This document shows, piece by piece, positions 26,762 to 34,985 of a DNA stretch of 64,000 bases. Made by a program: the position numbers and the translations under genes. This DNA comes from an uncultured Bacteroides sp. Its GTDB lineage: Bacteria; Bacteroidota; Bacteroidia; Bacteroidales; Bacteroidaceae. Under the pieces are notes generated by a model. The model searched no databases and was not told where the DNA came from. It saw only the letters and a list, made by a program, of their open reading frames with translations. Position 1 is the first letter of the stretch, and the number at the start of each line of letters is the position of its first letter. Location of the stretch: positions 62,001 to 126,000 of the forward strand of contig CAAFUN010000006.1 of assembly GCA_900766195.1 (NCBI GenBank), written 5' to 3'.

Positions 26762-28627
26762 ATGAAACAGTTTAAAAATATGCCATTCCTTATTATGGCT
26801 TTCCTTTTTCTTCTTGCAGGGACATCATGTGTTCGTTCGTTTGAAGAGCCAGATATTGATATCCCTCCATACAAGCCTAATCCATCTTCCAAAGTAATTT
26901 CGGTAAGAGAGTTCAGAGACATGTATGAAAAGATTGCAGATAGAACGGATTCTTTAATACAGGGCCCATACGTACTAAAAGCTACAGTAGTGGCAAATGA
27001 CATCTCTGGAAATATTTTCAAAAAATTGTATGTACAGGATTACAACTATGATAATCCACAAGCTGCAGGACAAACAGGTCTATATATCAGTGTAGAAATG
27101 AATAACTTATCCAACAACTACATTGTAGGGCAAGAAATTTATTTAGACCTTGATGGATTATATGCTGTAAACTGGGATCAACAATTACAAATTGGATTAA
27201 GAGGAACTCAAGCCAACCGTATTGACCCAGCTACATTCAAAGCAAAAATACATCGTAATGGATTGGCGCAACCCGAGAAGATTGTACCACGTAAGGTTAA
27301 AATATCAGAACTTACATCAGATATGAACCATTCATTGGTTACTATTGACAATGTAGTATTTGACAAAGGCGGAAAGGGTGTATTCACCACTGATAATACT
27401 ACCATGAACCAAAACTTTAGCGATGGAACCGGAAAATTGTTAATACGTACATCCAACTATTTCAGTGCTGTATTAAATAAGAAATTACCTAAAGGTACAG
27501 GAAGTCTAACAGGTATCGTAGGTACATATCTCGGCAAATGGCAATTGATACTTCGCGATGTGAACGATATTGGTGAATTTGATGGAAAAGACGTAGTAGA
27601 ACCAGTAGAAAAAGGATTAATCTTTAATGAAAACTTTGGTAGCCCTGCAAAAGATGGAACAAAATGGCCAACTGTAGCTGACTATAAAGGCTATCAATCT
27701 GCTGACAAATTTAAATATTCTGATCCTTATGGAACCCTTGCTACTATACGTGACGTAGGTGGCGTAGGAAACATTTACTTCCCTATTACTACTGCTGAAA
27801 ATCAAGCAGGATTCAAAATAGAAGGTCTTCCTGCCAACCAAAGTAAACTAGTGATGGTTTATGAAATGATGGGACAAGATTTAGACGCTGCTAAAAACTT
27901 CTCTGGATTTATCGAAGTAAAAGCTGATGGAAAAACCATTGCAATTCCTAACAAAGCTATTGCAAGAGATGCTTGGTCTAAAATTACGATTGCATTGCCA
28001 AACAACACTACAAGTGTAGAATTCTATAGTGGTGCTAAAAACACCGGTGGATTGCGTGTTGCCAATGTGAAAATCTATACTAATTCAGACTTAACTGTTG
28101 ATCCTGTTGACCCAGTAGACCCAGGAACCGGGACTGAAGATAAAGAGGCATTTAAAGAAACATTTGGTACGCCTGTTAAAGGAGACAAAGGATGGCCTTT
28201 CTTCTCTGACTACAAAGGTTTTGATATGAAAGCTCCTGTTGTATACACAGACGTAAACAGTAGTCTATCGGCACGTGTAGTAGATGGAGTATCTAATATT
28301 TGGTTCCCTGCAAATAAAGACAATTTGATGCGCATTGAGAATATAAATACTAGCACATTAAAAACTCCTGTCCTAAAATTTAAATTGGCAGCCGACACTG
28401 GTAAAGCCGGTGAAATGGACTTGAACTTTATGAAAGTTTCTGTAAATGGGAAAGTGTTGACTTTAGTGAGCACACCTGTCAGTGCAGCAAAAGGTGATTC
28501 AAATAAGTACTACAGCTTCGAAGTAAAAGGAGAAGTTCCTGTTGCAGAAAAAGTGACTATTGAATTTAATGCAAATAATCCAGCTTTTGGAATGAGAGTT
28601 GCAGAAATCATTATTGCAGACAAATAA
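26762..28627 (+). CDS. DUF5689 surface lipoprotein with two beta-sandwich repeats
   Basis: This 621-residue lipoprotein (LAGTSC box) has an N-terminal DUF5689 region (about residues 35-270) that looks like an OB-type fold (KATVVANDISGNIFKKLYVQD). It is followed by two copies of an approximately 160-residue module. The first (about 279-440, ENFGSPAKDG to NTTSVEFYSGA) closely matches the C-terminus of the lipoprotein at 22486. The second (about 460-621, ETFGTPVKGD) is more diverged. A short DPVDPVDPG linker joins them. OB folds often bind nucleic acid, which suits the locus. Function is inferred from context only. Confidence 0.75.
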   Translation: MKQFKNMPFLIMAFLFLLAGTSCVRSFEEPDIDIPPYKPNPSSKVISVREFRDMYEKIADRTDSLIQGPYVLKATVVANDISGNIFKKLYVQDYNYDNPQAAGQTGLYISVEMNNLSNNYIVGQEIYLDLDGLYAVNWDQQLQIGLRGTQANRIDPATFKAKIHRNGLAQPEKIVPRKVKISELTSDMNHSLVTIDNVVFDKGGKGVFTTDNTTMNQNFSDGTGKLLIRTSNYFSAVLNKKLPKGTGSLTGIVGTYLGKWQLILRDVNDIGEFDGKDVVEPVEKGLIFNENFGSPAKDGTKWPTVADYKGYQSADKFKYSDPYGTLATIRDVGGVGNIYFPITTAENQAGFKIEGLPANQSKLVMVYEMMGQDLDAAKNFSGFIEVKADGKTIAIPNKAIARDAWSKITIALPNNTTSVEFYSGAKNTGGLRVANVKIYTNSDLTVDPVDPVDPGTGTEDKEAFKETFGTPVKGDKGWPFFSDYKGFDMKAPVVYTDVNSSLSARVVDGVSNIWFPANKDNLMRIENINTSTLKTPVLKFKLAADTGKAGEMDLNFMKVSVNGKVLTLVSTPVSAAKGDSNKYYSFEVKGEVPVAEKVTIEFNANNPAFGMRVAEIIIADK

Positions 28628-28645
28628 TGAAAAACTGAGAAAATT

Positions 28646-29674
28646 ATGATGAAAAAATTTATAATTATACTCCTAGCGCTGAATATAAGTCTTGCGATAT
28701 CGGCAAAGAAACAATATTCGGTATATGCAGTGGGCTTCTACAATGTAGAAAATCTATTCGATACTGAAAATGATCCTGCCGTTATAGATGAAGACTTTAC
28801 GCCTACGGGACTATTATCATGGACTCTACCCAAGTATCAAAAAAAGCTAGAAAATATAGCTTATGTGATAGATAAGATGGGGAAGAATTATGCACCTCAA
28901 GGTCTTGCAATACTTGGAGTTGCCGAAGTAGAGAACAGAAAAGTGCTAGAAGATTTGGTGAAGACTGAGCCTATAGCAAGGAAAAACTACCAGATTGTGC
29001 ATTACGATTCTCCTGATAAGAGAGGTATAGACGTAGCGTTGCTATATGATCCTCTACAATTTAAAGTTATATCATCAAGGATATATCCATACAACGATCC
29101 AGATACAACATTTCGCACTCGCGACCACTTGTTGGTAAGCGGATTATTGGCAGGAGAACTTACGCATATTATTGTAAACCACTGGCCTTCTCGCTGGGGA
29201 GGAGATGCATCAAGCCCCAAAAGAGAACATGCTGCAGCCAATGTAAAGCATATTGCAGATTCTCTCTATAAGGCTGATCCTACTTCCAAAATTATCATTA
29301 TGGGTGACTTGAATGACGATCCTACAAACAAAAGTTGTAGAGTTGTTTTGGATGCTAAGAGAAGACAAAACGAAGTGAAAGAAGGTGGACTATTCAATAC
29401 CATGTGGGAGTATTATGCCAAAGGCATCGGCTCACTTGGCTATAAAGGGCAATGGAATCTTTTCGATCAGATTATTATTTCCAAAAGCTTGCTCAGCAAG
29501 GACAACTCGCAATTAAACTTTTGGAAAGCCGAAATTTTCAATCGTGAATTTCTGATTACTAAAGAAGGAAAAGATAAAGGATACCCTCACAGAACATTTA
29601 GAGATAACACATTTATAAATGGATATAGTGACCACTTCCCTACCTTAATTTTTCTTATAAAAGAAATTAAGTAA
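28646..29674 (+). CDS. Secreted endonuclease/exonuclease/phosphatase (EEP) family protein
   Basis: This 342-residue protein has a signal peptide (to about residue 20, AISAKK). The ordered EEP/DNase I-like motifs are FYNVENLF (Asn33, Glu35), VAEVENRKVL, DKRGIDVALLYDP, NHWPSRWGG, MGDLNDDP and YSDHFP, so the catalytic and metal-binding set looks complete. Members cleave phosphodiesters or remove phosphates. Here it could trim oligonucleotides made by the NUC1 enzyme or dephosphorylate nucleotides before nucleoside hydrolysis. It starts 18 bp after the DUF5689 gene and ends before a terminator, so it closes the operon. Confidence 0.87.
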   Translation: MMKKFIIILLALNISLAISAKKQYSVYAVGFYNVENLFDTENDPAVIDEDFTPTGLLSWTLPKYQKKLENIAYVIDKMGKNYAPQGLAILGVAEVENRKVLEDLVKTEPIARKNYQIVHYDSPDKRGIDVALLYDPLQFKVISSRIYPYNDPDTTFRTRDHLLVSGLLAGELTHIIVNHWPSRWGGDASSPKREHAAANVKHIADSLYKADPTSKIIIMGDLNDDPTNKSCRVVLDAKRRQNEVKEGGLFNTMWEYYAKGIGSLGYKGQWNLFDQIIISKSLLSKDNSQLNFWKAEIFNREFLITKEGKDKGYPHRTFRDNTFINGYSDHFPTLIFLIKEIK

Positions 29675-29691
29675 AGTTTAGTATAAAATAA

Positions 29692-29753
29692 ATAAACCTG
29701 AAAGGCAAGGAATTATAATAATTATATGAAGAAATCCTGCTTTTCAGGTTTAT
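29692..29753 (+). terminator. Terminator closing the nuclease operon
   Basis: TAAACCTGAAAGGCAAGGA and TCCTGCTTTTCAGGTTTA form a long imperfect stem around an AT-rich loop, followed by TTATTT. Confidence 0.7.
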
Positions 29754-29826
29754 TATTTAACAAACGATATATGGGGAACTAATTTAAAAGTACTCATAGT
29801 AATACTCTCACTGTTTTCAGAAACTT

Positions 29827-31305
29827 ATGAAAAAGATAAACTCTCTCATCCTTTTGATCAATTCTCTTTCTAAATCAGAGAAGAAAGCAATATACCTGCA
29901 TTCTAACCTCACTAAAGGTAAAAAAGTCTATATGGAACTCTTTGCTTTGATAGACAAACAGAAAATCAACGAAAGTGTAGAGTTACAAGAAGAGTTTCAA
30001 CGGCTTTATTCCAATGCATCATTTCATCCAGTGGCAAGCTATTTATACGATTTCATCCTTAAAACTCTCGTTCGGATTAAGACAAATCAAGATAAAGAGT
30101 TCACTATCTATCAAAAAATTATGATGTCTAAGGTGCTAGAAGAACGCAATCTTAATAGTGAGTATTTCGATATGATTCAGCAACTGAAGGATGAGGCAGA
30201 CGCTATACACAATTACAACCTTTTGCTCACTATACAACGCATGGAACTTGATTATCTGAGGACAAATGAATTTGAAGATACATCAGAACAAAATTTACTA
30301 CGCAAACAGCTGAAAACCAACGAATCACTAAAGATTTTAAGACAGATCAACGAGCAATCATCGCTATATGAATTACTCATGTTACGTGTCCAGAAAACAA
30401 AATCGACACAAGCCGATTCTCACAGACAGTTTCTGAACGACCTCATTGTGAGCGAAATATCGCTTGTATCCAATCTAAACAAAGATGTATTTGAAATACA
30501 AAAGCTACATCAATTGTTTCAAGCACAATATCTTATCCATGTAGGAGATTTTAAATCGGCTCTCAGCTCTTTTATCGAACTCGACAAGTTGTTCGACAAT
30601 AACAAACAACAATGGAGTAACTCGCCGATGTACTATGCCAGAGTATTGGAAGGCATATTAGGTAGCCTCAATGGCATAAGCGCTTATGGCAAGATGGATT
30701 ACTTTTTACAAAAGCTTGAAGTATTAGAGCATCCCTCTATCCCTTTTCAAGTTGAGATAGCTTGTATAAGATTCATCTACACAGTAAGTCCACTCCTTAA
30801 AAAAAAGGAATATAGAGAGTGTAAAAAAATTATTGGTTGCTATGAGAAAGAATTAATTTCTAAGATAGACCAGCTCACCCCATACAGATATTTACAACTT
30901 TCGCTCTATCTATCCATTATTTATTTAAGAAACAAAGAAATAGTAAAAGCCCGAAAACAAATGACACATATTATCAACAGCGATAGTTATGCAGGTCTTT
31001 ATCTATTCAGAACAATACAAATTATCAACCTAATCATTCATTACGAACTAGGAGACGAAGACATTATCACCTCCCGAATACGCTCTATCAAAAGATTAAA
31101 TAGAATACAACGAACTAATTCAAGACTAGAAGACCTACTATTCCACTTTCTAAGTACTGATATTATTTCTCAAACGGAACGTAAGAAAGAATTACTAAAG
31201 AAGAAAATAAACGACGAGTTTGAGAAAATAGAAACAAGCAACAGCGACACTAAGCTCCTCTCTGTTTTCAATATCAAAGAGTGGATGTTACAACATATAG
31301 GCTAA
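29827..31305 (+). CDS. Helical-repeat protein of unknown function, possible regulator
   Basis: This 492-residue protein has no signal peptide or membrane segment and is almost entirely alpha-helical, with TPR-like hydrophobic spacing. It is rich in Lys, Leu, Ile and Gln. It begins MKKINSLILLINSLSKSEKKAIYLHSN, where SLSKSEKKA could form a short helix-turn-helix-like start. I recognise no named domain. It follows the nuclease operon on the same strand after a terminator and before a strand switch. A dedicated regulator of that operon is a reasonable guess, because no other regulator gene is near. The evidence is positional only. Confidence 0.6.
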   Translation: MKKINSLILLINSLSKSEKKAIYLHSNLTKGKKVYMELFALIDKQKINESVELQEEFQRLYSNASFHPVASYLYDFILKTLVRIKTNQDKEFTIYQKIMMSKVLEERNLNSEYFDMIQQLKDEADAIHNYNLLLTIQRMELDYLRTNEFEDTSEQNLLRKQLKTNESLKILRQINEQSSLYELLMLRVQKTKSTQADSHRQFLNDLIVSEISLVSNLNKDVFEIQKLHQLFQAQYLIHVGDFKSALSSFIELDKLFDNNKQQWSNSPMYYARVLEGILGSLNGISAYGKMDYFLQKLEVLEHPSIPFQVEIACIRFIYTVSPLLKKKEYRECKKIIGCYEKELISKIDQLTPYRYLQLSLYLSIIYLRNKEIVKARKQMTHIINSDSYAGLYLFRTIQIINLIIHYELGDEDIITSRIRSIKRLNRIQRTNSRLEDLLFHFLSTDIISQTERKKELLKKKINDEFEKIETSNSDTKLLSVFNIKEWMLQHIG

Positions 31306-31381
31306 GTGGAATATGAGACTTTTTCTCTTTTAGTCACTTCCTGTAGAATACATGGTCCAAAAATATCAAAAGAAAGTATAA

Positions 31382-32515
31382 TTAGGGCTTCCACTCACCC
31401 TTCCGTTCAATAACGGGCATTCCTTCTTCATCAAAATCTATTGGAAGCCAAATATAGTCTGAGTACATTAGGCTTTGAGGCTTCCATACATCAGCCATAA
31501 AGATAAATTTATTATCAGGAAGAGAAAGGACAAAAGTGCCTTGTCCGCCAAATGTTCTTTCAGCACCTTCCCCTAGAAAAGGACGTGGATGTTGTTTCCA
31601 TGGTCCCCAAATACTAGGTGCTGAGAATAAACGAGCCTCATTAGGCTCCCAACCTGTACAACCTGAAGTAATCATCCAATAGGTATCTTTATACTTAAAG
31701 AGTGCAGGCGCCTCATTGTGCCCACCGGGAAATATACGGATATACTTTCCGGTATGCTTCTGATAGTCATCTGTCAGTTCAGCTATCTGCAACGTAAGAT
31801 TTTCCTCTGAAGAATAAATGTGATATGCTTTTCCGTCGCCATCCACAAATAAAGTCATATCACGTGACATCTGTCCTTTCTGTAAATCTCGTTTTACAAA
31901 CAACCCTTTATTAACCGCATCTCTCCATTCAGGCGTCCACCATTCTTTGTATTTATCTGCATTCCACTGCATGTTCCGCTCTTCTCTCGGCATATTAAAT
32001 GGATACACCCCGGGATTCACCCGTCCAGAACAAATAAATCGATACGGTCCCTCCGGCGTATCGCTCATTGCCATTCCTGTGCGAGCAGCTTCATAGCCTT
32101 TGCCTTTTAATTCCAAATGAAACCACATAACAAACTTTTTAGAAGCCTTATTATATATTACCTTGGGACGTTCCATTATACAACCTTCCTCTATATCATT
32201 ACCCTTTCTTTTCGACACGGGTAAGGCAATTCCTTCATAAGACCAGTTTCGTAAATCGGCAGAAGAATAGCATGACACCCCAACTTGAGTACTAAAACCC
32301 GAAGCAGGCCGATGCTCTCCATACCAGTAATACTTCCCTTCGTAAAACAATATTCCACCTCCATGAGCATTGATATATTGTCCATTTGTATCTTTCCAAA
32401 CCTCATCTATAGCAACCATATCTCTCTCCGTATTACCTGTTCTCCCCCAAAGGGCAGACTGGAAGATTATCAGAAAAGAAAGTGCTCCACCAACCAATTT
32501 AAAATAGTAATTCAT
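31382..32515 (-). CDS. Secreted GH43 subfamily 24-like exo-beta-1,3-galactanase
   Basis: This 377-residue protein has a signal peptide (to about residue 24) and a single five-bladed propeller. INAHGGGILFYEGKYYWYGE is shared with the N-terminal half of the 12785-16108 fusion. Glu115 (MERPK), Glu268 (NEAP) and Gln325 (GGQGT) occupy the catalytic positions of exo-beta-1,3-galactanases that use glutamine instead of Asp as base. An insertion at about residues 166-212 (NPGVYPFNMPREER onward) is missing from the fusion and may shape the active-site rim. It is last in the polysaccharide locus, separated from GH16 by a terminator-like hairpin. Confidence 0.84.
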   Translation of the reverse strand: MNYYFKLVGGALSFLIIFQSALWGRTGNTERDMVAIDEVWKDTNGQYINAHGGGILFYEGKYYWYGEHRPASGFSTQVGVSCYSSADLRNWSYEGIALPVSKRKGNDIEEGCIMERPKVIYNKASKKFVMWFHLELKGKGYEAARTGMAMSDTPEGPYRFICSGRVNPGVYPFNMPREERNMQWNADKYKEWWTPEWRDAVNKGLFVKRDLQKGQMSRDMTLFVDGDGKAYHIYSSEENLTLQIAELTDDYQKHTGKYIRIFPGGHNEAPALFKYKDTYWMITSGCTGWEPNEARLFSAPSIWGPWKQHPRPFLGEGAERTFGGQGTFVLSLPDNKFIFMADVWKPQSLMYSDYIWLPIDFDEEGMPVIERKGEWKP

Positions 32516-32538
32516 AAATCATATTCTTTTAAGAAAAA

Positions 32539-32574
32539 GAGCGAAGCAACCACTTCTGCAAGATTACTTCGCTC
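32539..32574 (-). terminator. Hairpin between GH16 and GH43 genes
   Basis: On the minus strand GAGCGAAG and CTTCGCTC form an 8-bp core stem around a 20-base loop, followed by CTTTTTCTT. It looks like a rho-independent terminator that would lower GH43 expression relative to the upstream genes. Confidence 0.7.
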
Positions 32575-32615
32575 CCAAAAACTAACGCCTATTCAACTGA
32601 AATGAGAATAATTAA

Positions 32616-34040
32616 CTACTGATATACACGCACATAATCTACATAATATTTTAAAGGGAATTTACTGTCATCCGGAGTACCGCCATTTGATCCAAGAGCT
32701 AGATTCAAAATCAAATATTGTCCAAATCCATCGTAGTTATTGGAAAATGGATTCTGAAAAGCACCTTCAATACCTGAGACTCCACCACTTCCATTGACAG
32801 TAGATTTCAGATCAATTTCATTCAGCAATTCATCATCAAGATAAAGCCTGATGTAGTTCTCACTCCAGTCCATACGCCAAATATGATATTCGTTCATCCA
32901 AGATGAATTCTTCGCGACAAAATCAGCTAACGGACGATTGTATGAATTCCACGTACCACTCCATCTGGCATTGGAGCCCCAACAAGCATTTGCATGAATA
33001 CTAGGAACCCCATTCACTAAATAATACTCCAGCATATCTATTTCACCACCTAACGGCCATTCCCACCAATTGCCAACGGTCCATATAGCAGGCCATGCTC
33101 CCATTTCCACCGGTATTTTCGCTCTCACCAATACCCTTCCATATTTAAAGCTAAATGATTTTCCAGCAGTGATAGAACTAGAAGTATACTGCGCATATTC
33201 TCTATTTCTCTTCCAATCATTACTTCCTGCCTGATAGTTCGGATTCTTCACTTTTTCTTTCTTGCCAGTAATCACCAAAGTACCATTCATGCATTCAGCA
33301 TTTCCTGCTTGATACCATTGTAATTCTTGATTGCGGACAAAGCCATTTTCAAAACTCCACTTCTCATTATCGGGCGCACCTGTTCCATTAAACTCATCGT
33401 TCCACACCAGCTTCATACCGTTCAGTGTTTGACTCGGGGCACGCGGATCAGGCTCGGTAGAATTAATATCCTGTAAAGAGAAGAACATCATCAAAGTACT
33501 AGTCTTTCCATTTATAGAATATGAAGAGGTATCCTTAATTCTAAGAGGCAACACAAAACTAGTATTTCCGCCTCTTAAAGAAGAAGACATCAACATGTTT
33601 GTATGAACCGTTAAAGTTACTCCATCTGATAATTTAGTACCTTTACGTAAAATCAATTTGTCAGAAGATAAATTATAATATGCCTCAGGAAGTAAAACAA
33701 CATCCTTATATTTTTCGTATACTCCACCGTTGGCTGACAAAGCCTTAGCTTTTGCCAAAGTATCTGCATCAGCAACCAATGTAACCACAGTCTCTTTTGA
33801 CGCTTTACGGTTTTGATACAAGGATATATTAAGATTATAGGTGAAATCCTCAGATTTACCATCAACCAACGTTGTAGAATAATTGCACTCTGCACCATTC
33901 CATAGTTCTCTGGCTTGAGTCAAATTTAACAAGTCCAAATCAATATTTGTCTTACTATTCTCATCATCACAGGCAAAGAAAGATAGCAATCCTATGATAA
34001 ATGCCCCAAAAGTTGTCATATATTTCACGGTCTTTTTCAT
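32616..34040 (-). CDS. GH16 endo-glycanase lipoprotein with DUF1735 domain
   Basis: The start at 34040 gives 474 residues with a lipoprotein signal (LLSFFAC). An upstream ATG at 34061, overlapping the previous stop, is the alternative. A DUF1735-type surface domain (about 35-195) contains LPEAYYNLSSDKLILRKGT. The GH16 catalytic domain (about 210-474) carries the EIDMLE motif with Glu333 nucleophile, Asp335 and Glu338 acid/base. GH16 enzymes cut internal beta-1,3 or beta-1,4 linkages in glucans or galactans. With two GH43_24 enzymes nearby, an outer-surface endo-galactanase is my best inference. Laminarinase is the main alternative. Confidence 0.85.
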   Translation of the reverse strand: MKKTVKYMTTFGAFIIGLLSFFACDDENSKTNIDLDLLNLTQARELWNGAECNYSTTLVDGKSEDFTYNLNISLYQNRKASKETVVTLVADADTLAKAKALSANGGVYEKYKDVVLLPEAYYNLSSDKLILRKGTKLSDGVTLTVHTNMLMSSSLRGGNTSFVLPLRIKDTSSYSINGKTSTLMMFFSLQDINSTEPDPRAPSQTLNGMKLVWNDEFNGTGAPDNEKWSFENGFVRNQELQWYQAGNAECMNGTLVITGKKEKVKNPNYQAGSNDWKRNREYAQYTSSSITAGKSFSFKYGRVLVRAKIPVEMGAWPAIWTVGNWWEWPLGGEIDMLEYYLVNGVPSIHANACWGSNARWSGTWNSYNRPLADFVAKNSSWMNEYHIWRMDWSENYIRLYLDDELLNEIDLKSTVNGSGGVSGIEGAFQNPFSNNYDGFGQYLILNLALGSNGGTPDDSKFPLKYYVDYVRVYQ

Positions 34041-34060
34041 CGTTATTATTCTTTTTATCA

Positions 34061-34966
34061 TTAATCCAAGGACTCTGTTTCAGGATTATAAATATCCAAC
34101 ACTACATCATACAAAGCAAATTCCGCAAGATTAAAATATTTGGTATTTCCAGTAGTAGCAGTAACCTTAAAGCGGAAATAAGTAAAAGTCTTTCCTGGCA
34201 TAACATAATTAGAAGTATATTCACTACCAGCCGTTGCAGGCAGACCTGATAAAGTCTCTACTGTCTCCCAAGAACTCCCATCATTACTGATTTGCAATTC
34301 CACTACGCGAGGACGTCCGTCACTTGTCCATGTATTATCCTTTCTATTCATATAATACACAATAAAATTCTCATGTGGTTCGCGTAATTGTATCTCAATC
34401 CAATGAGGCAGATCTATTTGTGGGCTACTCCAACGGGTATGAAAGAAAGTTCCACTATCACCATCAACCAAATTTTTGATAGGCCCTTCGGATGGTTCTT
34501 GCGCATTTGTACTCAACATGTCTGCCGTAAGAGCAATTTTCGTCTTACTTTTGATCGTTATCGTACTTGGAGCAACACCGGATACAGCTTTTACATCTTT
34601 AATCTCACTTCCAACATGAGCTGCATTGAACGTCTGAAAATGAAAGGTATATTCACCAAAACGTGCCCTCGTATTGCTTATTAAGATTTCCAGAGTACCC
34701 GGAGAAACAATCTTATATACATCTTTTTTGCTAATCGGATCATTATACCAGACTTTCATGTAGGTAAAGTCCTTGTCAGGAGTTGTCCAACTCAAAAGAA
34801 TCTGTCCTGGTAATGCTTTAAACTGCACCAAAGACGGATCAATTGCCACAGGCATTTCTGTTGAGCCGCTAACTTCAAAAGACTCTAGTTTGTCATCGCA
34901 ACTATTTAACATGAAAATCATGAGTATAGCGATTACATATTTTATATTAAACTTCATATTATTCAT
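34061..34966 (-). CDS. Surface glycan-binding lipoprotein with F5/8 type C domain
   Basis: This 301-residue lipoprotein (FMLNSC box) has an N-terminal FN3-like DUF4959-type domain (PGQILLSWTTPDKDFTYMKVWY). A C-terminal discoidin-like domain (about 140-290) holds LPHWIEIQL, RPRVVELQISNDGSSWE and FRFKVTATTG. It lies directly after SusD and before GH16, the usual position of SusE/F-like surface glycan-binding proteins. It has no catalytic signature. The start could be three codons later without changing the signal peptide. Confidence 0.8.
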   Translation of the reverse strand: MNNMKFNIKYVIAILMIFMLNSCDDKLESFEVSGSTEMPVAIDPSLVQFKALPGQILLSWTTPDKDFTYMKVWYNDPISKKDVYKIVSPGTLEILISNTRARFGEYTFHFQTFNAAHVGSEIKDVKAVSGVAPSTITIKSKTKIALTADMLSTNAQEPSEGPIKNLVDGDSGTFFHTRWSSPQIDLPHWIEIQLREPHENFIVYYMNRKDNTWTSDGRPRVVELQISNDGSSWETVETLSGLPATAGSEYTSNYVMPGKTFTYFRFKVTATTGNTKYFNLAEFALYDVVLDIYNPETESLD

Positions 34967-34985
34967 TGTTGCATCATATTAAAAT

